64,000 bases of DNA from Bacteroides sp. (GCA_014801585.1 JAAVDX010000010.1:135214-199213), one strand, 5' to 3'; positions 47,812 to 57,385 are shown, counted from the stretch's first letter. Made by a program: numbers and translations. Notes: generated by a model from the sequence alone, not told the origin.

Positions 47812-50049
47812 TCAGAAGGAGGCACGGAGAGTGATAGAGAAGTTGCGGCCGGGGGCATTGATGCCGGAAGCGAATGTGCGGTATTCGGTGTCGAGGATAT
47901 TTTCGACTGCGCCTTGCACTGTCACGTATCTGTTGAGACGATATGAGACCCGGAAGTTGAGAGTAAACCATGCGGGGAGGCCGTCGCCGTCGAGACCTTT
48001 GACTGTGGCGTAACCGATATTGTCTTCGCCATTGAGGTTGTAGCGGCTTAGGGGCTTTTTGCCGTTGAAGAGAGAGTAGAATTCGCCGGTAAGGCGGTCG
48101 GCCAAAGTATGGTAGGAGACTCCGACGCGTCCGAAGAGGGGAGCTACGTGGTCGAGAGGCATACGCTCCTCACCTTTGTGGGCAATGATGTTGCCGTAGG
48201 TGTATGTGACAGCACCGTCGGCCCGGAAATGGTCGGAGAGACGCACGTCGACGTTGGTAGAAGCACCGACTACGTATCCGAGACGGTTATTACGATTGCA
48301 ATAGATATTGCTGAGTTCGCCGTCGTATTCGATCTTGTCCTGACCGTTGAACCAGGCCGGGGCGAGGGCTATGGCGTCGAACATATAAGTGCCGTATACG
48401 GAGGCCTGCCAATTGACGATATCATTTTTTACGAAAGAGGCACTGAAATTGGCCGAGACGGTCTTTTCGGGTTTGATGTCGGGGTTGGGCATTACTACCA
48501 TTCCGGGTTGAGAATCAAACACCTTTGCGAGATCGTCGACGTTGGGTACACGATAGCCGGTAGAGATATCGAGACCGAGAAGCCAGCCGGCTGAGGGAGC
48601 GAATGTCACACCGACGTTGGCGCAGTAGACGGGAGTATTCTGGCTTATGTCGCCGATAAGATCTGCGAAGGGGAAGAATTCATTGCTCTTGAATGTAGAG
48701 TGCATCCATGAGTAGCCGACGCGAATACCCTCATTCATGTGCCAACGCTCATTGATCTGCCAGCGGTGGATGCCGAAGAGGTCGAGGTTGTGCATGTAGT
48801 TGTTGCCGTCGGGATAGCGGGTGTCGAGAGTCTTGACAGCGCCCGTATTGACGTCGACGCGATCGGCAGTAGATTTGAGGAACTGCAGCGAGCCGTCGAT
48901 ACCGGCGGTGATGGTATGTCGGCCGAAAGTCTTGACCCAATCGGTGTTAAGAGTGACGACGTTGACACGCTCATTGCGGTTGCCGAGCCACACTTCATCA
49001 AGTTTGCGGTTGTGGCGGCTCTCCTTGACAAGCTGATATGCTACTACGAAGGATGCGGCATCGGCCCCGAGACGATTGTTGAGAGTGAGATAGTAGCCAC
49101 CCATGAAGCGAGTCTGCGGACCATAGTACCATTGAGCGAATTTCGGTTTATCCTTCTTCATGTCGGTCAGTCGGTCGTAGCGGCCGATATCGCTGGATGT
49201 AGAATACTGGAAATTGAAGAGATGTTTGACATCGTCGGAGGGACGCCAGAGGAATTTCTGAAGGAGGTCATACTGATTATAGCCTGATCCGATCTGATTC
49301 CAGGGGCGATCGTTGGGAACGAGGACATCCTGACCTTGGGCGTCGTGGACTACGTTGTACTGACGATAGACGTAGCTGTCGTCTTTCATGAAGGGATTAG
49401 AGTTGCGACCTGCCTGGAGATCGCCGAAGCGGCTTATGGAGAGCGACGTATAGGAGGCGAACTTGCGACCCGCGATGTTGAAATCAAGATGCCAGGTGTT
49501 TTCATGATTGACGGTGCCGTAGCGAGTGAAAGCGGACCCTTTGAAAAGCACGTTGTCGTCGGATGAGAGTTCGGGATTCTTGGTGGTGAAAGCGATAGTG
49601 CCGCCAAGTGCGTCAGAGCCGTACATTACGGATGACGGGCCATAGATTACGTCAACGTTCTGAATCATGGCCGGATCGATGGTGATGATGTTCTGGAGGT
49701 GGCCGCCGCGATAAATGAGATTGTTCATTCTTATGCCATCCATCACGAGGAGCACTCTCGAGCTCTCAAAACCGCGGATGGAGGGGCTGCCGCCACCAAA
49801 CTGGCTTTTCTGTACGGTCAGTCGGCCGTCAGTGGTTAGAATGTCAGCTGCGGACATTGGATTGTTGAAAGCGATTCGATCAGATGAAATTGAAAATACC
49901 GGGAGGGAGCCATAGACGTCGCCGGCGGAGTGGCGTCGGGCCGATACGGTCACTTCATTAAGCGTCACCGGGCGCTGAGGAATGGAATCGTTGGCATAAA
50001 CTGCGATGCCTGCCGCCATAAGGGCAGCTGCTGTTAGTGTCAGTCTCAT
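47812..50049 (-). CDS. TonB-dependent receptor (hemin/hemoglobin receptor-like)
   Basis: Plug domain LNEVTVSARR...SPSIRGFESSRVLLVMDGIRMNN; C-terminal FSITLRASF. Confidence 0.88.
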   Translation of the reverse strand: MRLTLTAAALMAAGIAVYANDSIPQRPVTLNEVTVSARRHSAGDVYGSLPVFSISSDRIAFNNPMSAADILTTDGRLTVQKSQFGGGSPSIRGFESSRVLLVMDGIRMNNLIYRGGHLQNIITIDPAMIQNVDVIYGPSSVMYGSDALGGTIAFTTKNPELSSDDNVLFKGSAFTRYGTVNHENTWHLDFNIAGRKFASYTSLSISRFGDLQAGRNSNPFMKDDSYVYRQYNVVHDAQGQDVLVPNDRPWNQIGSGYNQYDLLQKFLWRPSDDVKHLFNFQYSTSSDIGRYDRLTDMKKDKPKFAQWYYGPQTRFMGGYYLTLNNRLGADAASFVVAYQLVKESRHNRKLDEVWLGNRNERVNVVTLNTDWVKTFGRHTITAGIDGSLQFLKSTADRVDVNTGAVKTLDTRYPDGNNYMHNLDLFGIHRWQINERWHMNEGIRVGYSWMHSTFKSNEFFPFADLIGDISQNTPVYCANVGVTFAPSAGWLLGLDISTGYRVPNVDDLAKVFDSQPGMVVMPNPDIKPEKTVSANFSASFVKNDIVNWQASVYGTYMFDAIALAPAWFNGQDKIEYDGELSNIYCNRNNRLGYVVGASTNVDVRLSDHFRADGAVTYTYGNIIAHKGEERMPLDHVAPLFGRVGVSYHTLADRLTGEFYSLFNGKKPLSRYNLNGEDNIGYATVKGLDGDGLPAWFTLNFRVSYRLNRYVTVQGAVENILDTEYRTFASGINAPGRNFSITLRASF

Positions 50050-50113
50050 TCTATGTTGATAATAAGTGTATAAGAATAATGTAACCCTATAATATAGAAG
50101 AGAGGGATATATG

Positions 50114-50157
50114 GAAAGATGAGAGAAAGATGAGAGAAAGATGAGAGAATGATGAGA
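50114..50157. repeat. 11-bp tandem repeat (GAAAGATGAGA x3 plus one variant)
   Basis: 50114, 50125, 50136 identical units; 50147 has one substitution. Confidence 0.92.
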
Positions 50158-50595
50158 TATAGAGAGGCGAGGAAAGTTGAATGGGAGATATCGAAAACGG
50201 GAGAGAAGGATTTGGTAACGGCTAAGATCCGACCTAAATTGAGTGCAAAATTAATCATTTTTATTTTTTTATGCAAATATGGATCGCACTAAGACCCACT
50301 CTAAGACCCCAGAGGCAGGGCGAAAGAAAAGGCTGCGTCGATTGATTTCGACATTGTCTTTTTCTATATAAAGAAGTTGTTTAAACTTATTTACGAAAAC
50401 GGAATAGCAGATTAGCCCATTTTAGGCGACTTCGTCGGCAAAATTACGCAGTCATCATTAAATTCGCTTATTATTATTGCTTAGACTCCTCTTAATTTCA
50501 AATTGAGCAGGGATTTTATACTGAAATACATTCAATTTCTAACAATTTAAGTGGCATTTTTCGTTACGTTTATATCAGACTAAGAACAAAAGGAT

Positions 50596-51099
50596 ATGAA
50601 CAAGGATAATGAGAAGGAGATGTTTCCGATCGTAGATGAGCAGGGCAACATCGTTGGAGCCGCCACGCGCGGAGAGTGTCACAACGGATCGAAGCTGCTG
50701 CATCCGGTGGTGCATCTTCATGTTTTCGACCGGGCGGGTCGGCTATATTTACAGAAGCGTCCGGACTGGAAGGATATTCAGCCCGGGAAGTGGGATACGT
50801 CGGTAGGCGGTCATGTAGATTTAGGAGAAAATATACTTCAGGCTCTCCGGCGCGAGGCTAAGGAGGAGTTGGGACTGGAGATCGGCGAGGATGCGGAACT
50901 GCTCCGGCAATACGTATTTGAGTCGGAACGAGAGCGAGAGCTGGTGAATGCTTTCCGTATCGTGACCGACCTCTCTCCTACCCCTTCCGACGAACTTGAC
51001 GGCGGTCGGTTCTGGAGCCGGGAAGAGATAGATTCAGCTCTTGGCCGAGATATCTTCACTCCTAACTTTGAATCCGAATACCGGCTTCTTTTCATCTGA
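50596..51099 (+). CDS. NUDIX hydrolase
   Basis: GGHVDLGENILQALRREAKEELGLE Nudix box. Confidence 0.93.
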   Translation: MNKDNEKEMFPIVDEQGNIVGAATRGECHNGSKLLHPVVHLHVFDRAGRLYLQKRPDWKDIQPGKWDTSVGGHVDLGENILQALRREAKEELGLEIGEDAELLRQYVFESERERELVNAFRIVTDLSPTPSDELDGGRFWSREEIDSALGRDIFTPNFESEYRLLFI

Positions 51100-51271
51100 C
51101 ATCCCGTTGGCCGGGAACGACCATCGCAACTCCCGTGGCTCCCGTGGCTAATCCATCCGGCCGGAATGTATACGCAGCCCGAGCCGGAATGACAAATGTG
51201 TATGTTATCGTTACAGATCCGGTTGTTGCAGGGTTGGGGAATTTGATAGGAGGATTGGCCGTAGGGAGGGA

Positions 51272-51640
51272 TCAGTTGATTGTCTTTCCGAAGGGGAAGA
51301 GGGCGAGGCGCATCAGTTTGAAGTGTTGCATCCCGAAGGGGATACCGACTATTGTTATGCAGAAGATGAGTCCCCATAACAGGTGGGTAAGGGCGATTAC
51401 GAATCCTCCGAGAAACCACCATATTACATTCATTATTCCGGCTATGCATCCGGAGGGCCAACCGGTATCTGAGATATCGGTCCCGAAAGGCCAGAGGGCA
51501 ACCCTCGCCAGTTTTATAGTCTGCACTCCGAAAGGTATACCGATAATAGTCAGCATCATCGCTACGCTCGAGGCGGCATATTCCAGCGCTATCATAAATC
51601 CGCCGAATACGACCCATATCACATTTAACAATACATTCAT
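51272..51640 (-). CDS. YccF domain-containing membrane protein
   Basis: NVIWVVFGGFMIALEYAASSVAMMLTIIGIPFGVQTIKLA, duplicated. Confidence 0.92.
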   Translation of the reverse strand: MNVLLNVIWVVFGGFMIALEYAASSVAMMLTIIGIPFGVQTIKLARVALWPFGTDISDTGWPSGCIAGIMNVIWWFLGGFVIALTHLLWGLIFCITIVGIPFGMQHFKLMRLALFPFGKTIN

Positions 51641-51666
51641 ATCTTTGAGAGTATTATTTATAATTT

Positions 51667-51762
51667 AAGTATCTCTTTAAAATAAGTTTATATTAAGTAA
51701 GTGTTCACATTTAACCGATAGTAAGTGATCAGAGAATAATTTCTTATTTTCAAGAGCTACTT
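51667..51762. repeat. Short TIR element, copy 2
   Basis: AAGTATCTCTTTAAAATAAG (51667-51686) inverted to CTTATTTTCAAGAGCTACTT (51743-51762), 18/20 pairing. Confidence 0.75.
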
Positions 51763-51815
51763 ATCCGGAAGAAATTAGTATATTTGTAGAATAATTTACT
51801 TTTATAATTAGACTT

Positions 51816-52379
51816 ATGACTGAGGCTGAGAAAATATGGAAAGAGATGATGAGCGGCGAGATTTACGATGCCGCTCATCCGGAGTTGATCAGGCGTCTGC
51901 GCCAGACTCGCGAGAAAATATGGGAGTTTAATAATCTGCGTCCTTCGCAGGAGGAGAAGCAACGTGCTATCCTCCACGAATTGCTTGGGAGTCACGGCGA
52001 ACGATTCCAGATCAATCAGCCTTTCCATTGCGATTATGGTTGCAATATATTCGTCGGTGAGGGATTCTTCGCCAATTTCAATCTCACAGTGCTTGATGAA
52101 GCTGAGGTAAGAATCGGTGATAATGCCTTTATCGGTCCGAATGTCAGTATCTATACGGCCTGCCATCCTCTGGATGCGGCTACGCGTAATACCCTTGTGG
52201 AATGGTCGGAACCCGTCACGATCGGGAATAACGTATGGATAGGAGGGTCAGCCACGATTCTGCCCGGAGTGACAATCGGCGACAATGTAGTGATAGGCGC
52301 CGGATCGGTAGTTGCGAAGGATATACCTTCGGATTGCGTAGCGGTCGGTAATCCGGCCCGGGTAATCCGCCGGCTATAA
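51816..52379 (+). CDS. Sugar O-acetyltransferase (maltose/galactoside type)
   Basis: Hexapeptide repeats; NPLDAATRN-like CHPLDAATRNTLVEWSEPVTIGNNVWIGGSATILPGVTIG. Confidence 0.93.
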   Translation: MTEAEKIWKEMMSGEIYDAAHPELIRRLRQTREKIWEFNNLRPSQEEKQRAILHELLGSHGERFQINQPFHCDYGCNIFVGEGFFANFNLTVLDEAEVRIGDNAFIGPNVSIYTACHPLDAATRNTLVEWSEPVTIGNNVWIGGSATILPGVTIGDNVVIGAGSVVAKDIPSDCVAVGNPARVIRRL

Positions 52380-52634
52380 CATTTCGGCAAGAGCCGCTGC
52401 TTGACGGCATCCGCCGGTAGCGGTGATGTCTCCTTCATTGAGGACTCCCGGGATACATACCTCACCTACAAGATGCCAAGTCATGCACGCGTGGCATCCG
52501 CCGATTTTCATCATTGCGGCATCGAAGCGCACCACTTCATGCCCTTTACTTTCCGCGGCCTTCACAAAGGCATCGACCATGGCAAGAGTGTTGCCATTCT
52601 TATGGGGACTTCCGGTCACCACGGTTATCCTCAT
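52374..52634 (-). pseudogene. Truncated NAD(P)H-dependent FMN oxidoreductase (flavodoxin-like)
   Basis: MRITVVTGSPHKNGNTLAMVDAFVKAAESKGHEVVRFDAAMMKIGGCHAC then diverges and stops at 86 aa. Confidence 0.65.
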
Positions 52635-53026
52635 TTCTTAATCGTGTTGGAATTTTGATTGTAGGCTTTGGCAACACATTTCCATTCTCCGTCGAGCTTT
52701 AGCAAAAGCAGGAAATCCGTGAAATTGATTGAACCTCCCCACCCCTCTTCGAGCACACGCACTACGGCCACTGTCTCCTCTACAGCCAATACATCTATAC
52801 GGGCTTTGAAATCAGCTCCGGCACCGACGGTATCAACATTGTGATAGAACTGATTGATCGAACCACGTTCGGCAACTCCGTTCAGAATACCAAATAAGAC
52901 GGCATCTTCCGTGAAGAGGGTTTTAGCATACTCGCTGTTGCCTTCGGCTACGCTTCTGACAAACTTTTCTGCGGCCTTTGCCACAGCATCATATTCTCTA
53001 ATTTCGTCTCTCATTTTATTATACAT
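52631..53026 (-). CDS. NTF2-like / putative lumazine-binding family protein
   Basis: KFVRSVAEGNSEYAKTLFTEDAVLFG...FTDFLLLLKLDGEWKCVAKAYNQ. Confidence 0.8.
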   Translation of the reverse strand: MYNKMRDEIREYDAVAKAAEKFVRSVAEGNSEYAKTLFTEDAVLFGILNGVAERGSINQFYHNVDTVGAGADFKARIDVLAVEETVAVVRVLEEGWGGSINFTDFLLLLKLDGEWKCVAKAYNQNSNTIKK

Positions 53027-53075
53027 TAGTTAGTTTTTTTACGACCACAAAATTACTATAGTACCGAAAATAAAA

Positions 53076-53150
53076 CAAGTACCGAAAAATTTTTCAGATA
53101 CCGAATAATTTTTCGGTACTTGATTGCTAACTATTTATTAACTATCTTTG
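53076..53150 (+). promoter_or_regulatory. HxlR promoter/operator region
   Basis: CAAGTACCGAAAAAT (53076-53090) / ATTTTTCGGTACTTG (53108-53122) perfect 15-bp inverted repeat; TTG (53120-53122)-N20-TATCTTTG (53143-53150). Confidence 0.75.
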
Positions 53151-53241
53151 CAGACCAGACACCTCTACCCTATTTCTATATTTCCTCAACCCTATGGGTT
53201 GCAGAATGAGATGAGAGACTATCTGACATGATGAGAAACTC

Positions 53242-53637
53242 ATGGGGAGGACCAAAAATACGATCTGCAAAATGGCATACGAGAAGAAGATACCCGTAGA
53301 TATGAATTGTCCGCTGAGGCTCACGATGAGTCTTATCGAATCCAAATGGAAATCCTGTATACTCGATGAATTACGCTCCGGCAAAGGTCTTCGTCCGAGT
53401 GAGATCCATCGGTTGCTCCACGAAGCGGCGCCGCGCGTATTGGATATCCAGTTAAAGGAATTGACAGAAGACGGACTTGTAGTTAAGACGATCTATCCCG
53501 AGCTTCCGCCCCGCTCGGAATATAAAATAACCGACCTTGGTCGATCACTCCTTCCAATCATCGACATGATGCTGCAATGGGGCATCGACCACTACGACCT
53601 CTTCGAAAAGAAATACGGCAGGGCTGATAATCGCTGA
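53242..53637 (+). CDS. HxlR family transcriptional regulator
   Basis: CPLRLTMSLIESKWKSCILDELRSGKGLRPSEIHRLL...LPPRSEYKITDLGRSL; start may be 53272. Confidence 0.92.
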   Translation: MGRTKNTICKMAYEKKIPVDMNCPLRLTMSLIESKWKSCILDELRSGKGLRPSEIHRLLHEAAPRVLDIQLKELTEDGLVVKTIYPELPPRSEYKITDLGRSLLPIIDMMLQWGIDHYDLFEKKYGRADNR

Positions 53638-53756
53638 ACCGGCGTTCAACCACAAAAACTGACCCCGAAAGCAGGACATATAACTTTCGGGATCAGCTAA
53701 AAATACTGTGCCCCAATACAATTAGATACGGGCTGCGAATTATCGAGTATGGACCG

Positions 53757-54323
53757 CTACTTTTTGCGATAGCCGCATTTCGGGCAGACTCCCTCTTCAT
53801 TCAATGAGATGCCGCAGAGGGGGCAACGGTCGATGCCGGTGTGAGTATCGAATTCCATCTCAGCAGCGTTAACACCGCTCGTAAACTTGATCTTGCAGAT
53901 ATTTAGTTTATCCTTCAAGAGATCATATACGATCTTGATCATACCTTCGACGGTCATAGTCTCCTTAGTCACAACCAGACGTGCGTCGGGATATGCCGTA
54001 GCCAATGCAGACTTAAAGGCCGGACCTTTCATCGTGTTCTGCGGATGACCGTTAAGAATACCTTGCTCTTTATACACGCCAAGAATTGCCGGGAGCAACG
54101 GATCATCTTCTCTCAGGACAAGAGCGTGATCGAAATTCTGCAATACTTCCCAAGCAGTCTTTCTAATCTCATTGCATGGAAACACCATGTTGACACCTTC
54201 GTTCACGGTATCTTCCACTTCAATGGTCATGATTCCTGTGTGGCCGTGAAGGTACTGTGCCTCGCCCTTGAATCCGTAGAAACGATGGGCATACTGAAGA
54301 TCGAACGTAGTAATACTTTTCAT
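53757..54323 (-). CDS. queD: 6-carboxytetrahydropterin synthase family protein with C-terminal zinc ribbon
   Basis: AHRFYGFKGEAQYLHGHTGIMTIEVE...; CPLCGISLNEEGVCPKCGYRKK tail. Confidence 0.8.
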   Translation of the reverse strand: MKSITTFDLQYAHRFYGFKGEAQYLHGHTGIMTIEVEDTVNEGVNMVFPCNEIRKTAWEVLQNFDHALVLREDDPLLPAILGVYKEQGILNGHPQNTMKGPAFKSALATAYPDARLVVTKETMTVEGMIKIVYDLLKDKLNICKIKFTSGVNAAEMEFDTHTGIDRCPLCGISLNEEGVCPKCGYRKK

Positions 54324-54808
54324 ACGATGATTTTGATTAAAAGTGTGTAATAATAATATTCGTTTGCAATTTTAAAACATTTTTCGCAATTGAAACACAC
54401 TTCTAACATCAAACCGTCGTGAATTGTTTACATAGCCAAAGAAATTATGTTACTACCGGTTCAAGAAAATAGTCCGGAAATTACAGTTGATGTCTTGATT
54501 CCGAAATATAGTAAGCGTAGACGTTGCACTCATTTAGACACGACTCTCTATAAGAAACCTCTTATCTAATGATGCTTTTTAACTAATGATGCTTTCACTT
54601 TCACCGGAATGCTTTCCGGCATTTCCAATTACTACATTTTTACTTGTATTCGCATAACAATACACGCAAAAATGACGACATGTATTATACATACCGATAT
54701 CCTTACTTACCATACATCCACAAAGTTTTCTCTGTCCCTTATCCTTCAGATTCTTGTGGGCAGTTGGGATTTTCATTTTATTTTTGGTTGTTTGCGGGTG
54801 TTTATTTT

Positions 54809-56011
54809 CTACAGGCTTTTGAGGATTAGGGAGTTGGCTTTGTCGACGATGGAGGTGTCGAGGCTGGCGAGGTAGATTTGGGTTGTGGTCTCGCTGTCGT
54901 GGCCCATTCCTTCGCTGATTACACTTAGGGGGATGCCTTTGGCTTTGGCTGCGGAGGCCCAGCTGTGGCGTGCTACGTAGAGGGTCAGCGGGATGGCGAT
55001 GCCTACCCTCCGGGCTATTTGCTTTAGATTGTGGTTGATGTTGTAGCCTACGTTTCGGTATACGTAGCGCTCGTTGGTATCTCTGTTGCGGATGATGGGG
55101 AGGAGATATTCGGAGGCGTTTTCGGGGTATTTGTCGAGTATCTTTTGCATGTCTTTTGTCCATTGGATGGTGAGGCGTTGGCCGGTTTTGCGCCGGCGAT
55201 ATGTGATGTGGCCGTTGGAGAGGTCGGTCTTTCGGAGATAGGCCATGTCGATGAAACTCATTCCTCGCAACATGAAGCTGATCATGAACATATCTCTGGC
55301 AAAATCCAACGCCGGGGTCAGCGACAGATCGAGGGCCTTTATCTTTTTGATGACGGGGAGAGGCAGAGCTCGTTTAACGGTCTTGTCGACTCCGGTGTAG
55401 ACGTGGCGGAAAGGATTGCGGTTTTCGATGATTTCTTCTTCTACTGCCCGGTTGTAGACGGCCCGGAGGATACGGATGTAGAAGGAGATTGTGTTTGGGG
55501 CTACCCCACGTTGCTGATGCCATGCCTGGAAAGATTCCATTAGTTGGGAGGTGATGCTGTCGAGCATTATGTCTTCATCACTTCGGAATTTTCTGAAACT
55601 GCTGAGGGTCGTGGAGTAGGTTTCGGCCGTACGCAGTTTGCCGTTTTGCCGGAGTTTTATGATCTGGAGCTGCATGAAGTTGAAGAGGCTGTATTCGCTG
55701 GTGTAGCGCTGAAATTCCGTAAGGATGTCGACAGCGGAGTATGGGAGTCCGTCGGTATCGAATCGGCGGATTATCTTGGTAAGTCGATCAATATCCCAGC
55801 GGATGCGCTCGCGTATGGAGAGCAGGAAGGGTTTGCGCCGGGTATTTCGGGAGAATGCGACCATGGATCTTCGTTGGTCCCATTCGTTAGGGAGGAGATG
55901 ATAGTCGGTAGGAAGTTGTCGCGATTTGCGATCGTGGATAATCTGATAGTAGATTGTGCCCTCCCGGTTGGCGACGGTGGAGGGACGGAATTTTACTTTT
56001 ATCGAGGCCAT
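54809..56011 (-). CDS. Tyrosine recombinase/integrase (Bacteroidetes type)
   Basis: SAM-like N-terminal domain; MLRGMSFIDMAYL, RRRKTGQ, YVARHSWASAAK, GHDSETTTQIYL. Confidence 0.93.
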   Translation of the reverse strand: MASIKVKFRPSTVANREGTIYYQIIHDRKSRQLPTDYHLLPNEWDQRRSMVAFSRNTRRKPFLLSIRERIRWDIDRLTKIIRRFDTDGLPYSAVDILTEFQRYTSEYSLFNFMQLQIIKLRQNGKLRTAETYSTTLSSFRKFRSDEDIMLDSITSQLMESFQAWHQQRGVAPNTISFYIRILRAVYNRAVEEEIIENRNPFRHVYTGVDKTVKRALPLPVIKKIKALDLSLTPALDFARDMFMISFMLRGMSFIDMAYLRKTDLSNGHITYRRRKTGQRLTIQWTKDMQKILDKYPENASEYLLPIIRNRDTNERYVYRNVGYNINHNLKQIARRVGIAIPLTLYVARHSWASAAKAKGIPLSVISEGMGHDSETTTQIYLASLDTSIVDKANSLILKSL

Positions 56012-56050
56012 TAGTTTTATAGTTTTTATTAGCGTGGAAATGTTTCCGAG

Positions 56051-56101
56051 TGCAAAGTTAGTATGCGAATCAGGAATTATTATGTTTATTTTCCATTTTG
56101 T
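56051..56101 (-). promoter_or_regulatory. Integrase promoter module
   Basis: Minus-strand TAACTTTGCA preceded by ACAAAATGGAAAATAAACATAA-N19; same module as 34763-34813. Confidence 0.55.
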
Positions 56102-56213
56102 GATGCGAGAGTCTCGTAAATTATTAGTAAATTTGCTATGAAGTTGGTTGAACTTATTTACGAACTATACAAATTATAATGAAGAGTTAAACTTCTATCA
56201 ACTGAATGAATTT

Positions 56214-56900
56214 ATGAAGGATATACTGAATTTTCTTGCGGATCTTAGCGCTAATAATAATCGGGAATGGTTTAATGCTAATAAGGAGCGTTATCTGAAG
56301 GTGAAGGCTGAGGTGGAGGCGTTTACTGCCGAACTGATTGATATTGTTGCGGAAATCGAACCTCTTGCGTCGCGGCTCTCCCCTGCCGATTGCCTTTACC
56401 GGATTTATCGGGATACGCGTTTCTCGGCTGATAAATCACCTTATAAGACTCACATTGGAATTTATATCAATCCTCGCGGAGGAAAGAAGAGTGAATATTG
56501 CGGCTATTACGTGCATATCGAACCGGGGAATTGCCTTGTGGGTGGTGGAGGATGGTGGCCTGAGGCTCCGCTGCTTCGCGAATACCGTAAGGAGATTTTC
56601 GATAATGATGAGGAGTATCGGGAGATTATTTGCAATCCTGAGTTTACTAAGTATTACCATCCGTATATGCAGGATCCGCTGAAAACGGCGCCTAAGGGAT
56701 TCCCGAAGGATTGGGAGCATATTGATTTGCTGAAGCCTCGGAGTTTTACGGTGGCGGCAACGCTGACCGACCGGCAATTTACGGGGTCGAAGCTTAAATC
56801 ACATCTGCGGACATTGTTTCGTATCTTGAAACCGTATAATGATTTTTTTAATTTTACGCTTGAAGAGCATCCTGAGCTTGCGGTTCGCTCCGGGAAGTAA
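56214..56900 (+). CDS. DUF2461/TIGR02453 family protein
   Basis: NNREWFNANKERYLKVKAEVE...RIYRDTRFSADKSPYKTHIGIYI; start 56214. Confidence 0.9.
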   Translation: MKDILNFLADLSANNNREWFNANKERYLKVKAEVEAFTAELIDIVAEIEPLASRLSPADCLYRIYRDTRFSADKSPYKTHIGIYINPRGGKKSEYCGYYVHIEPGNCLVGGGGWWPEAPLLREYRKEIFDNDEEYREIICNPEFTKYYHPYMQDPLKTAPKGFPKDWEHIDLLKPRSFTVAATLTDRQFTGSKLKSHLRTLFRILKPYNDFFNFTLEEHPELAVRSGK

Positions 56901-57010
56901 CTTATCTTTGGTCATTCTTGGATTTCTCTATACCCGCACTAATCAACACTATTGCGTTGATTGATAAGGACCTAATGTAAAGTCCCGCTACGTGGGGACT
57001 TGTGCATAAA

Positions 57011-57092
57011 TGTGGATGTTAGGCACGGATTGATTTGCGCTCAGACATAATTGTGGGGGTTAGGCGCGGATTGCTTCGCGCTCAGAACTTGC
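57011..57092 (+). repeat. 41-bp tandem duplication
   Basis: TGTGGATGTTAGGCACGGATTGATTTGCGCTCAGAcata / TGTGGGGGTTAGGCGCGGATTGCTTCGCGCTCAGAactt. Confidence 0.8.
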
Positions 57093-57311
57093 AGATGGGG
57101 CGCAGAATTTTTTTCTGACGGGGATATTGGATCTAGAGGTTGCTGTTCGGATTGTAGGGATTGGTCGACGGGGGTAGCCCGTGCTGACGCAGGGCTCAAT
57201 ATATATCCGGGTTATTATTTCATTATACCCGCACCAATCAATGCTATCGCTTTGATTGATACGGGCCTAATGTAATGCCCCGCTACGCGGGGCCGGTGTG
57301 TAATTGGGGGA

Positions 57312-57356
57312 TAGAAAGAGGGCGGACCGGCAATCACTGTCGGCCCGCTCTTTCTA
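57312..57356 (-). terminator. Intrinsic terminator of the second asparaginase gene
   Basis: TAGAAAGAGGGCGGACCGGCA...TGTCGGCCCGCTCTTTCTA. Confidence 0.8.
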
Positions 57357-57385
57357 CCATATTTAACTTAATAACTTAACGAGTT

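Noticed and set aside
54579-55163. 194-aa minus-strand ORF overlapping the integrase C-terminus
   Set aside because: Frame-shifted low-complexity translation (QPQSKANSPEGRHRH...), not supported against the catalytic integrase frame.
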